Assembly: GCA_905178155.1 (NCBI GenBank)
Contig: CAJINV010000003.1
Location: 11,582,733 to 11,646,732, forward strand
DNA: 64,000 nt
Direction: 5' to 3'
Source of the DNA: Amoebophrya sp. A120
Taxonomy: Eukaryota; Sar; Dinophyceae; Syndiniales; Amoebophryaceae
In this document: positions 46,501-56,739 of the stretch, piece by piece
Layout of the letters: each line of letters starts with the position of its first letter
Position numbering within the stretch: the first letter of the stretch is position 1
Program-made: the position numbers and the translations under genes
The notes under the pieces: generated by a model
Seen by the model: the letters and a program-made list of their open reading frames with translations, nothing else
Told to the model about the DNA's origin: nothing
The model's database searches: none

Positions 46501-48008
46501 TTGTACCAGAGTCATGTTGAAAGTAATTGTAGTAGATTTGATGTTTGTAGTTTGACGTGCACAAGTTAGTAGAAACAAGTCGCTTTCAAGCCCTCGCCAA
46601 GACCAAATTCAAATACATCTATGAGTCGTTTATTTCTGATTTATACCAGTGTCGACAGGTGACCGGAATGCGCTTGCGGTTGGGATCAACCCATCCGTCC
46701 CACCCCGCCTTCTCCAGATCCTCCCCAACGGGCAGAACCATAGACGAAGTCGTCCCACCGCTCGTAGCGCCAGCCCCTGCGCTGCCACCTCCTTGGTGCG
46801 TCGGTGTTCTCTCGAGAAGATGATGGCTTTTGCTGTTATTTCCGACGGAGACCACTCTCAAGTTGCCACTATTTTTGAAATGGGCATTCATCTCATTCGC
46901 CTCATTTTCTGACAGCATCATCAGATCCTGGTTTGGGCTGTTCAGCGGCAGCGTGCTCTGCGCGGCGGAAGAGGGCTCAGACGGGTTCGGTTGCAGCTGC
47001 AGTTGCACTACCTCCGGTAGGACGGTAACGGCATCAACAAACTCAGCTTGTTTAGTATTTTGCGCATAAGAGGATACAACTTTACTTCCTTCTACTACTT
47101 CCCGTGGTCCTGAAGGCTGCAGTGCTGTCGAAGAAAATCCACCGTTCAGTGCCACTTGCACCGCGCCGCCGGCACGGGCAGAACTGCTGCGGGGGGATTG
47201 CAGGGATTGCTCCTGCTGTTGCTGTGCGCCGCTGGGTGCGCTTGTAGTACCACCCACCGATCCGGCAAAGAAAGTCCCGTCATCTCCTGTTGAACATTTT
47301 TATTTTTCTGAAACGTCGACAACATAAATCTTTGTGATTTTTCATCTTTCACGTCCGTGGTACTTGTATTTGAAAATTATTTCGCAGCACACGACTGGTG
47401 ACGTAGTCATAAAAATCGTACCTTGTTCCAGTGTGCTGCTCCGCGTGGTCATGTTGGTGTACTGCCGGGTTGTGGTCTCGATCACGATCATTGACTCGCG
47501 GGCGGACGACAAAGTAGAACCAGCCGCGTAATTTGTAGGGCCGTTGTGCTGCACACCAGAGGTGATGGACTCCCGCGGATTATTCATAATGCCCGTACTA
47601 ATCGTGGACAAAGATTGCTCTGACGAGCGAGCATTTCCCGCACCTGTCGTACAAGCAGCGGCGGCGTGTTTAGAGCCAGAGGTCGAAGATGAAACGCGCC
47701 CGGAGAGACGGATCCCCGGCGGCGGGTTGGCCGCCCCATTCATAGCAGCATTGGAAGTACCACCTCGCTCACCTCCACAAACATTCATCGCCCCGTGCTG
47801 GCTCATGTTGGCCGTGACCTGCTGATCGACCAAAATCGGAGTGCAATTCGCGTAATGGTCCGGCCCATCTAGTTGTGCTTCGAGCCTGGTCGAAGTGCCG
47901 GTGCTATGGGTAGTTGTCCGCAAATCACCGGAGCGCGGCGTCGCGGTTAGCTGCGCGCCCGAGTGCCCGCTGGTGTTGGCTGTGTTTTTTTTATTTTGGT
48001 TTGGCATA
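40535..48008 (-). CDS. Large protein with three muscleblind-type CCCH zinc fingers
   Basis: Exons are about 47427-48008, 46652-47290, 46384-46497, 45942-46100, 45583-45770, 44012-45324 and 40535-43772, giving roughly 2,080 residues. All introns are GT..AG except the one made by the introner at 46101-46378. Three fingers share the spacing C-X7-C-X4-C-X3-H known from muscleblind proteins, which bind structured RNA and regulate splicing: TCRHWRQGRCNVIQCRFLH (its first half split by a GT..AG intron), VCRHWLQNRCNVPQCRFLH and VCRHFLRGRCNVPQCRFPH. The near-identity of the fingers suggests internal duplication. The rest is low-complexity Gln/His/Ser/Gly/Ala and a very long disordered C-terminal exon with poly-Pro near 42300 and Gln/Ala runs near 43100. 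The start MPNQNKKNTANTSGHSG (48008) is preferred; an upstream in-frame Met exists at 48046. Confidence 0.85.
46101..46378. mobile_element. Introner, TATGCATTGCAAAAGTATCG family
   Basis: The left end TATGCATTGCAAAAGCATCG and right end (complement TACGCGTTGCAAAAGTATCG) are inverted repeats. They share the first ten bases with one subtype of the main family but lack GTCTGGGTCTGG. Flanking repeats are TGGTG and TGGCG. Removal joins EEMYNKPA to TAQSYPRPP in frame between the first and second zinc fingers. Length is 278 bp. Confidence 0.88.
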
Positions 48009-48171
48009 GAATACCTACATTCTTCCGACCACAGACCATCCTCCAATAAGAACTACATCGAAGTGGGTGTATATTACCATGTATGGAACAATTCTATTCA
48101 GGACCCTTCTATTGAAGTTGTATTGCCGCACGTGCCGTTATGCAGCAGCATAGAAGGAAAATACTTCATGC

Positions 48172-49981
48172 TACTTCATGCGTGGACCAGCTGCTCTACT
48201 TCTTGATCCATAAAAGCTGTAGCCACAGCTGCGCCGCACGCAGCTGTCTCGGGCCCGGGCCGAAAACGAGGCACGGCACGAAGACGGGCAGGCCCCCCCT
48301 TGTGCCCGCCAGGATACCAAACCCGGCTCAAACGCCCGCGCGCCGCGGAAACAAGCAGGCAACGCATGGGTGAAGCGCAACAGGTCCGCTTCTGCACGGT
48401 CTCCCCCGCGAGTTGCCCACCAGGCCCCCGTGGGCAAGAAAGAAAAAAAAAGGCACGCCGGAAGCACGCAGCGCGTGAGCTGATCCGAGAGGCCGGCACA
48501 CGCTCCCGAACATGTCCGGAATTCCGAAGAGGCACATGGCCGGAACTCCCGAACTGATCCGAGAGGCCGGCACATGTCCGGAATTCCGAAGCCGGAACCG
48601 GAAAAAGTTCGGCCCCCGAACTTTTTCGAATTCCGACGACGGAATTCGCGAAAGGCATTCTGGAAAAAGTTCAGGGCCAAATCTCGATTCTGAACTTTTT
48701 CGGATTCCGGCTCCGGAACTGACGAAAGTCTGCGGTCCTTGACTTCAACCAAGACCGGCTCCTAAAGATTTCCTAAGGGGCCGGCTTTGGAAAAAGTTCG
48801 GGAGGCTGGGCTTTTATCAATTCTGGCGCCGGAACTGGAAAAAGCTCAGAAACGAAGAAACGCCCTGAACTTTTTCGAAAGGGCGCGGCCCCAAGCACTA
48901 TCTGGGTGGCTTTACCACGTGCCGGGGCACGGCCGGAGTGCGGCCCTTTTTTCGGTGTCTGCGTCTACTTGATTCCCGGCAAAAATTGCTCGGGTTCTCA
49001 AGAGGCCGCGCCGTTTTTTTTTTGGTGCGCCGCAGTCATCACCCCGAGGGAATGCTAGCTGGGCTGGCATGCCGGAAAAGAGGGCCGCACCACTCTCCAC
49101 CCAGATCCTGCCCTTCTCCTTTATGGCGATGCGCATGCGGTGTATGTTCGCACAGGACAAGTGCAACCGTTGCAAAAATGCCAACGCTGTAGAACGACGA
49201 GAAGCAAGTGCAAGAGGCTGAGCGATATCTCGCGTGATGCGTGTAACCTCTAAAAGACCCACGCACTGCAAATCAGTTTTGCCATCATCTCGCCCTCTTT
49301 CTCGCCTGCTCTATGCTATTACCCTACCAAAGCAAAGGCGTAGCACCAACACCACCGTCACGCATCCTCGCCGTCGCCACCTAGTCAAAAAGTGCGCGTC
49401 CTCGGCGAAGCCGCTACTTCCTACCCGCCTTTTCCTCCGCCTTCCCCACCAACTCCTACACACAAGGAGAAGCGATTGCCTTTACTTGACACTGCGCCCG
49501 CCTGCGCTGCACGCCTCTACACTGATCCCTTCACCCCCGCAGAGCAGGATGCGACTTCGGCCCCAATGGCCCTAAGCACTCAGGCGACTTACAGCCGCCG
49601 CCCCTCCTGCGCAGCACAGCTTGAGCCAGTGGCTCGGAACGATTTTGGTGTGCCAGACTCTCCTGGCTTTCTGTTGCGCAATGCTAGCGCGCAACGAGCA
49701 GCGACGCGATCCGGGGAAGAGGCGCAACGCGCATTCTGGTGGTGCGCGAGACAGAAGGGGGTCGCTTACTCAAGGCCCAATCGCCCAAGACGGTCGTCTG
49801 GAAGGATTTTCACCGCTGCCACCTGGCCGGCGCCACGCCACTCATGCTCATCCGCATGGAGCGACACGCACGGCATAAAACGTCTAAGCTTTGCTGGCCA
49901 TAGGTTATTTCGTTCAGGGGCGTTTATTTAGTTTCTTGGAGTACTTCATGCGTGGACCAGCTGCTCTACTTCTTGATCCAT
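48172..49981. repeat. GC-rich insert flanked by 40-bp direct repeats
   Basis: The 40-bp word starting TACTTCATGCGTGGACCAGC and ending CTTCTTGATCCAT occurs at 48172-48211 and again, identical, at 49942-49981. The 1.73 kb between them is much richer in G and C than the flanks. From 48590 to 48885 it contains many copies of GGAAAAAGTTC and its complement GAACTTTTTC, placed so that neighbouring copies can pair. No transposase or reverse transcriptase was recognised. Open frames here occur in several phases and look like by-products of GC content. It lies just upstream of the muscleblind-type gene start. Confidence 0.8.
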
Positions 49982-50058
49982 CATCGAAAATGTATTCCTC
50001 AATTTTTGTCACATTTTACTATTCAATTTTTAAAAAAGCGGAATCACAAATCACTATT

Positions 50059-50631
50059 CTATCTTAGTCTAAAACGGCGTTGACCAGTGGTAGCCGTGTG
50101 TTCGACGCCATCTACATCTTCCCGGTCTAGCATGCGGCGCGTAGGCGGCGTCTTGGTGGGGGTGGGGTTCGCATAATAATTGGCGTTCTTTGCATTAGCA
50201 GTGTTGTGCATCATACTAATGCCAGCACCAGCACAGCTGGAAGTGGTACAACTTGATGTAGTAGTAGTCCCGGCGGCGTGATCATTATAGTTGCCTCCGC
50301 GAGGAACCCCGGTGCCGGCGCCCTCAAACGGCATGACCACGCCCTGCTCCCCATGATCGGTGATTGTTTTGGTACTACTAGCAGCGCCCAACTTCGAAGT
50401 GGAACTATTGGAATGCATGCTCATTGGTTCCGCTGCCTCCTCGAAGCTATCCAGCGTTGCTGTTCTCCCCTCGTCCGTCGCTCCGGCCGTCGCTTGACCG
50501 GTAAAATACTCGAAAACGCGGTTCATGATGGGCCGCGTTGACGAGTTGGGTCTGCTCTTGGTAGTAAGTACCGCTTTTGCGAGAAAAGGAGAAACAACTT
50601 TTCCTTCTACTTCTCTCGCCGCGCTGGTGTT
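50059..50631 (-). CDS. 3' exon of an unknown Ser/Thr/Asn-rich protein
   Basis: The exon follows a strong acceptor (TTGTTTTTTCAG) and reads NTSAAREVEGKVVSPFLAKA, then RPIMNRVFEYFTGQATAG, a Ser/Thr-rich acidic middle and NANYYANPTPTKTPPTRRML, ending RRFRLR and a stop. The composition resembles the disordered tails of other genes here. No domain is recognised. Upstream exons must lie to the right but none could be identified in the AT-rich sequence up to 53.2 kb. Confidence 0.55.
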   Translation of the reverse strand, partial: NTSAAREVEGKVVSPFLAKAVLTTKSRPNSSTRPIMNRVFEYFTGQATAGATDEGRTATLDSFEEAAEPMSMHSNSSTSKLGAASSTKTITDHGEQGVVMPFEGAGTGVPRGGNYNDHAAGTTTTSSCTTSSCAGAGISMMHNTANAKNANYYANPTPTKTPPTRRMLDREDVDGVEHTATTGQRRFRLR

Positions 50632-53258
50632 CTGAAAAAACAACCCGTTGGTTAATATGACTTCTTTGAAACTAACTATGAGTCGATCGAAGATTCTGTG
50701 ATTGTGATTACTATAGGCTGGAGGTAGTTTTTATTACAGACTGTTGTACTTTCACAAGAAAATTTTCTACTAGCAATTCGGTGCTGTGGTTGGCGTCACC
50801 AGTGGTCGCCAACGCTTAACCGTCTCAGAAAATAAATCTGGTGGATGCTATTCAAGTACTTGAACTTGTTTTTGAAAAAATATACTCCGTGTTTTTTCTT
50901 ACTGAAGTGTGTTCTCCTACACTTTTACTAGAAACACTACTAGCCCATGAATCAGCAGAAGCTTCTTTTGTCGACAAGAAGATGAAGTGGAACGGAAGCT
51001 ACTAGAAGTAGAGCAGTACTAGGATTTATTACGGTACTAGGAAGTACCGCAAAAATATCTAATAATTTCTACAAGCTGTATGAGATAAAATCTTTCCAAC
51101 TGTACTAGTTGCTCTCCATCTCCTCATCTCTCACAGTTGCTAAAGTTTTTGTCAAATGGGGATGTTTTTATGGTGAGGGTGTTGATGGTTTTTCGATGGT
51201 TGAGGTCGTGTGGTTCACTACTACAACACTTGTTCGCCAAATAGGGTTGAACGCTCTTGAGTCTGTAAACGTTCCAATTGGCGGTGATCCTTCGTCGCAG
51301 GCAAAGCTAGCCGGAGAAAAAGGCGGCCGTGACAGACGGCGATGAATGTCATAAAAATATATATTTATATTCTTCACACTAATTTGGTCCACTTTGTGTG
51401 GCCGGAAAGAACTTGGTAAAAACTAAGTTGATAAGAAAAGCCTGGCGTTGTACTATTTGTGATGCTGAAAACAAATCATACAGGTGTACTCGAACAAATG
51501 GCACTTATTATTTTTCCCGGCTTTTACTATCTCAATCGATATTCTGTTTAGATCGTAGCTGTTCTGGAGCCTCTCTCATACTGATGGTAGAATCATATGG
51601 GTTTGCCTTTGCTACATGTTTCTATGGACAAAAAAAAATACCTATGCTGATGTGAGCAGCCGTCAGACCTCCACGAATATACTATGCTGAACCATGATCC
51701 TCCTTGAGCAGGCTTCTGATAGCCTAGAAATAACCTAGAGTCTTTTTTTCGTGAGCGTGATGGTCCTTAGCACCGGTCAGTATCTTCTAAAGTGCTAGTG
51801 CCTGCTCTCATTGAGTTAAGCAACAAACACGAAACAGAGTCGATAATTATGGTGAACAGACACAAGCGCGTGTTGTTCGAAGGGTTTCTCTAACTATGGG
51901 GGTACTACGCATAAAACTATATCCACTATTACTCATCGTTACATGTAGAACTCTATTGAATTTTCTCACATCAAATGTTTCCCAGCTATAGTTTGCGTTC
52001 TTTCCTATGCCGACTACCCTCGCAGTCGCAGGCTAATAGAAGTAGCAGTAGGGGTTATAAATTGTAAACTTGGTGCGTACTACACAAGTACAGAAAGGGA
52101 GTGCGATTTCTTCGAGCAGCTAATATTGCGGCTACCTCTTCTTGACACAGAAGAGCCGGGCTGTAAGTACTATTTATTATGGATCTACGTCGATACTATC
52201 TTATTTCGGTGTATATTTTCAATTGACACTAGTGGAGCATTTAAAAAAGTCGTAATTTGTACAAGGAGTATAAAGTAAAGTCCTGGCTTAGGCTTTCGAA
52301 AATTATTTATTATACACAAAAAGCAGAGCGATGAAAGGCAGCTAGTATTCGTACTGTTTTCTTGAGGGTGAAATTCTAAGCGCGTAACCACGATGTCCCA
52401 TAGATACTACGGAAAATACCTAAAACAGATCCTGAATTATCGCTGTGGAAAAATCAATTTTGTTGAGGCGAAATAAAAAAAAAAGTGGCGACTTCATGGC
52501 CTCGGCTGGAAAACAAAGAGCTCTGAACATTGATTTTCATACAGAACATAGCTGGCTGCGGAAGGATCGAGGAAGCGCGGGCTTGCTTCAAAGCAGCACT
52601 AGGCAGAGGGAACAGCGGTATCAAAGAATAGAGCAAAAATTCCTTCCCAGGAACACTAACACTTTACCAAACTAGATCTACTCGCAAAGTAGTTTTAGAT
52701 CCTATCAATGGTTAGATCAGGTGGTGATATAAATCTCCACACAAATTTGCTATCTGCTATTGGGAGCTGACCAGGGAGCTCTTCTTCTATGTTGTGCATG
52801 CTACGTCTAGTTTCAGATCGGATCGTATCAAAAAAAAGCTGCACGGTGAGCGGATCTTCAACATAGTTTCTACTTTTGATCCTACATGTAGTGCTGTTCC
52901 TGTAGTAAATTTGATCTTGCTAACAATGGCGATACCAGTTTTGTGTCCGGAAACGCAATTGGTTGTTCTTTTTGGGGGGCGCTAGGCTCTACTGATCTTC
53001 TTTTGAAGAGGGTCGGAGCTTGATAGCCCGACACTGACGACCCGACTAGAAATGTGTGCTCAGCACGCATTTCTAGTTGGGTCGACACAGCAGCTGCGTG
53101 AGTGACGTTTTTGCATGCTGAGGTTTGTGCCGTATCTTCATTTTTCCGTTTTTGTTAAAGCCCCACCGCGTCAAATAAAACCCAACCCCCCCCCGCCCAA
53201 TATATGAATATAATTCCGGCTGCGAATCCCGACCCCAACGAACCCCATCCCCCGCAAA
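50632..53258. other. AT-rich interval, no gene recognised
   Basis: No coding exon, introner end or tandem repeat could be supported. The 5' exons of the gene ending at 50059 may be hidden here. A small inverted repeat (GAAATGTGTGCT / AGCACGCATTTC) lies at 53049-53074. Confidence 0.4.
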
Positions 53259-54821
53259 CTATGGAAATAACGCCGCAAGCTTCGTTCTTCTGCCGTGGAA
53301 GGCCGTCGCCCTTAGAATTTTTCGATGGGCTTTCAAAATGTTTGAACGTGAAAAATCAGACTCAGTACCATATCGCGGCCCACCGAACGAGCGGCCCGGT
53401 TGTTGTACTAGTTGTTCGCAGTTTGTTCCTTTCGCGGTAGCCCCAGCACGACCACCCCCGCCAAGATCTACTTCTTCGCTGCCTTCGTTTATTGATACTG
53501 CTGCTGCACCAGCGGTCGGAGATGAACTCGCGAACGAACCCCAGATGGATCGTGTCATTTGGGAAAAGAAGGACGAAGAGGACGCCTTATAATTCTTGGT
53601 CGTGGTGTTGTTCATCTTCACAGGCTCGTGCTGTGCAACTACATGTTCTTGATCACGTTCTTGTAGTACTTTCTTGCTGTCGTCCTGTAGTACCTGTAGT
53701 TCATCATCATCTCCAGCATCTTCCGGCAAGAATAAACCTTCGCCAGCTAGAGGAACTAAAGAAGTAATCTCGTTTGTCGTTACTTCACCAGCTGCACTGG
53801 TAGTTGATGCAGTACTGACTCCCGTCACGTTGGAGCTAGTACCCGAGAAGTCGCCCGGAGAGGACGGACCCCAGGAGGTCGTAGATGAGAAGTTCATCAT
53901 GCTCATCTTGTTTCCGTAGTTGTCGTTCTGATCATCATAATCTTCTTCAAAAGCTACTTCATGACCGGGAGCCTATGCATTGCAAATATGTCTGGGTCTA
54001 GAGGAATGCGAGTTTGTCGTGCTTGTCTCACATGACTCTTAGGTCTGTAATGCATGTTGAGCTGTCATGCGGGAAGAAAGACACATAGGAGCACAAAAAC
54101 TTGTCATGCGTGGTTGCGTAACGAAGTGCGCCCAAAATTCACAAACTAGCGTCACAAGTTTCCTCCCGACCCAGACATATTTGCAATGCATAGAGCCGTC
54201 TCTAGTACAACTTCAACGCCCGACGTCGAAGCGACCTCGACGTCTAGGAACTCGTCAAAACTGGAAGAGGACCCGCTGACACAAGAACTCGAGTTGTGTA
54301 TCCCACAGAAAAAGACAGGCAGGGGCAGGGCATCCTCGTATTATGCAAAAATAAGAAGTACACGAAAAAATCTGTACTGCATATCCCAAATGGCACACTG
54401 TGGGTCCGGCGCCCATGACAGGAGAAATAAATCTGCTAAACTTATACTTTTGCATTTAGAAATATGACCTGCCTGTCTTTTTCAGTGGGATAGAATGGTC
54501 GGGGTGCGAAGATGAACCGGTTGATGAGATGCGGAGTTTTTCCGAGCAGGCGACCGGCACATCCTCTAAGAGCACATCGTCAAAAGCGTCCACGTACAGA
54601 CTGTCGGACTCCGCGCGCGGGCGAGCAGGACCATCTTGATGCAGCTCCACGCCGCCCCCGCGCGGAGTGGTGCAGCTCGTAGTTGTTCTTGGGCTCCTGT
54701 AGCAGCTGCCTTCCTGTTTCAGATTGTTCATGGGGCTCTTCAATCCGGTCGACGTGCTGCTGCTTGTCGTAGTGGAGCTAGCGGTGGTGAGGCTCTTCCT
54801 GTCGCTGACAGTACTCACCAT
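53259..54821 (-). CDS. Ser/Thr-rich acidic protein of unknown function
   Basis: Starting at MVSTVSDRKSLTTASSTTTS (54821), the frame continues through VDAFDDVLLEDVPVACSEKL to HPDHS. It crosses the introner at 54299-54492 to SSSCVSGSSSSFDEFLDVE, crosses a second introner at 53974-54192 to APGHEVAFEEDYDDQNDN, and ends in a Ser/Gly-rich exon with SFFSQMTRSIWGSFASSSP and a stop at 53259. Both introner removals keep the frame. The protein, about 375 residues, looks disordered and has no recognised domain. The ATG is embedded in ATGGTGAGTAC, which also resembles a donor, so an upstream exon cannot be excluded. Confidence 0.65.
53974..54192. mobile_element. Introner, TATGCATTGCAAATATG subtype
   Basis: Near-perfect terminal repeats TATGCATTGCAAATATG / CATATTTGCAATGCATA are followed by TCTGGGTCTAG and its counterpart CGACCCAGA. 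The direct repeat GAGCC is perfect. Removal joins VEVVLETA to PGHEVAFEED in frame. Length is 219 bp. Confidence 0.95.
54299..54492. mobile_element. Introner, TATCCCACTGAAAAAGAC family
   Basis: The left end TATCCCACAGAAAAAGACAG and the right end (complement TATCCCACTGAAAAAGACAG) match for about 24 of 25 bases. The interior shows the family-like GTACTGCATA and CATGACAGG words. The 5-bp flanks TTGTG and GAATG no longer match well. Even so, removing the element with one 5-bp flank rejoins SSSHPDHS to SSSCVSGSS in frame. It is the only member of this family in the window, 194 bp. Confidence 0.85.
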
Positions 54822-56739
54822 TTTTGTTTTATTTCCCCTGCGGTAGGTCTACCTGGTGACCACGACGACGTGGCTCTTCCTCCCGATTGCAGGAGCCAAG
54901 AGCAGAAGGATTGCAGCAGCCGGCCCGTCGTAACTGGAAAGATAAAGCAAGGTTACCTACGCCAGAAAAACAAGAACAGAAAAAAAAAGTAGTAAGCGCG
55001 AAATCGGAAATAATCAATTGAAATAGTAATAGTTCTTTTGTTCTCCAAGTGATATTACGATTTGAAGATTGAAGCCCCGGCTTCTACTTCACCCGTAGAA
55101 CAAGCAAGTAAGTAGGTAGGAAGAATAGACTAGCAGTGCGCTGGAAAATATCACACGTTCAACGGGAATCAAAAAACTCGCATATATTTGGTACTCTTGA
55201 CTCTAAACTCGCATAAAATGTTAAAACTGGTAGGCTTTGTTGTTTTCTTGGAACTGGAAACTTTGAAAGTAAAGAGTAAAAACTTCGGAAAAAGATGTTG
55301 ACGTCAGCAGCTCGCCTGTAGCTCCTGTAGAGACTTCTACTTTCCGGATTAGAAATTGTGGACACTATTTTCAAATCTTAAATAATCTTGTAAAATAAAC
55401 TTGGTTTGTGAAGCGGTTCTGGGCTGATTTTGGCCCGATACTCATACTACATCTAATATCCCCTGCACTACATCGAGAGTTTTCGTTGAGGGCAAGAAAA
55501 AGGACTCCTATGTGTCTTTTTTTGTGCAGAGTATTTTCAAAACGGACTTCTGTCAGAAAAGACCTCCCGAGTCAAAACGCCAATATCGAAAGAAAGACGA
55601 TACCGGCTTCTTACAAACATGAAACCTTATGTCGAAAGAGACGGAAGAATAGGCGGTAATGTTGTGGTTGTAGTACTTCTCAGAGAGTTGGGTGCCTGGG
55701 TAGCTTATAATATACCATTCTCAATCTCGACTCATTCGTCGCACTCAATTCATTCGATCCCTCTCTTCAAACGATGAAGCATCAACAAGCACGATTTGAA
55801 GGCTGAAGAAAGTGGAATTACAATTAGACCGCAACACACAAAAACGACAGACGAATTGGATTTTACCACTCGCTGCACTCGTATACAACACTCGAAAGAG
55901 CCGGGTCGTTGTACTTCTACATGCGAAGTCGACTGTCTCCCCGTGGTTGTCTCGCCCAATTGTACCAGTAGTTTCACCAAAACACAACAACTTGACTTAT
56001 TCGCTCGTACTACTCTATTTTCAAACAGCGGCTAGTATAAACACTTGTAACGAAGCGCTCTGGAGTCAGTACTAACAGTCACCGTCTCGTCGCTCCTTGT
56101 CAAGAAGAACAAAGCCCCGTCGTGAAGGTGGGTCTCCATCGCGAAGGTGGTCCGCAGGAGAACAGGGATAACAAAAAAACAACAGAATGCGGGTGAAGAT
56201 GCTCTTTGGAGATTGTGGTAGTTCAGTTCTCACAAATACAACGTTGGAGCAAGAATACGTACACGTGCTTTGAAGTGTGGTGCTCAAACTCATCCACCGG
56301 CACCGTTCTTTCGTGCGCATTATTTTTGCAAATAGGAGGATGAAAGGCAACATCTTCTCACATTGGTATTTAACTCTGCGCAGCAGCTCCGGCGCCTCGT
56401 CGAGCGCAGTAGAATATCGCGAAGACAGAGCCGCGACACAGCCACGGGCCGGTCGGCTCGGTAAGCAGACATGACATAGATACAGAACAGATGAAAAAGG
56501 AAAGGAAAAATACGCTCTACTGAAGAACTGGAACCAAAAGATGAAAAGTCCATCGAAAAAATGAATCAATGAGGAAAGGCCCGCCTTACACTTCTCGCTC
56601 TTGCGCACTAAAAAGACGAAGACGAAGAGCGAGGAGTGTTTTTTTCTAGAATAATTGATCGCATATTGGTTCAATGAACCAGCAAAAGCCGGAAAATTGA
56701 ACAAAAATTCGTGAACAAGAATCAATTATCCTCTATCTG
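54822..56739. other. Intergenic, no gene recognised
   Basis: This lies between the PARP stop codon and the gene at 53259-54821. There are short frames only. The 218-codon minus-strand frame ending at 56072 lies in the 3' flank of the PARP gene and shows no domain. Confidence 0.4.

Noticed and set aside
48171-48752. 193- and 160-codon minus-strand frames in the GC-rich insert
   Set aside because: Several frames are open at once in GC-rich DNA with hairpin words. Translations are Arg/Pro/Ser-rich and end inside the flanking direct repeat.
56072-56725. 218-codon minus-strand frame after the PARP stop
   Set aside because: It is Phe/Ser/Leu-rich with no domain, directly in the 3' flank of the PARP gene. 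It probably reflects untranslated sequence.
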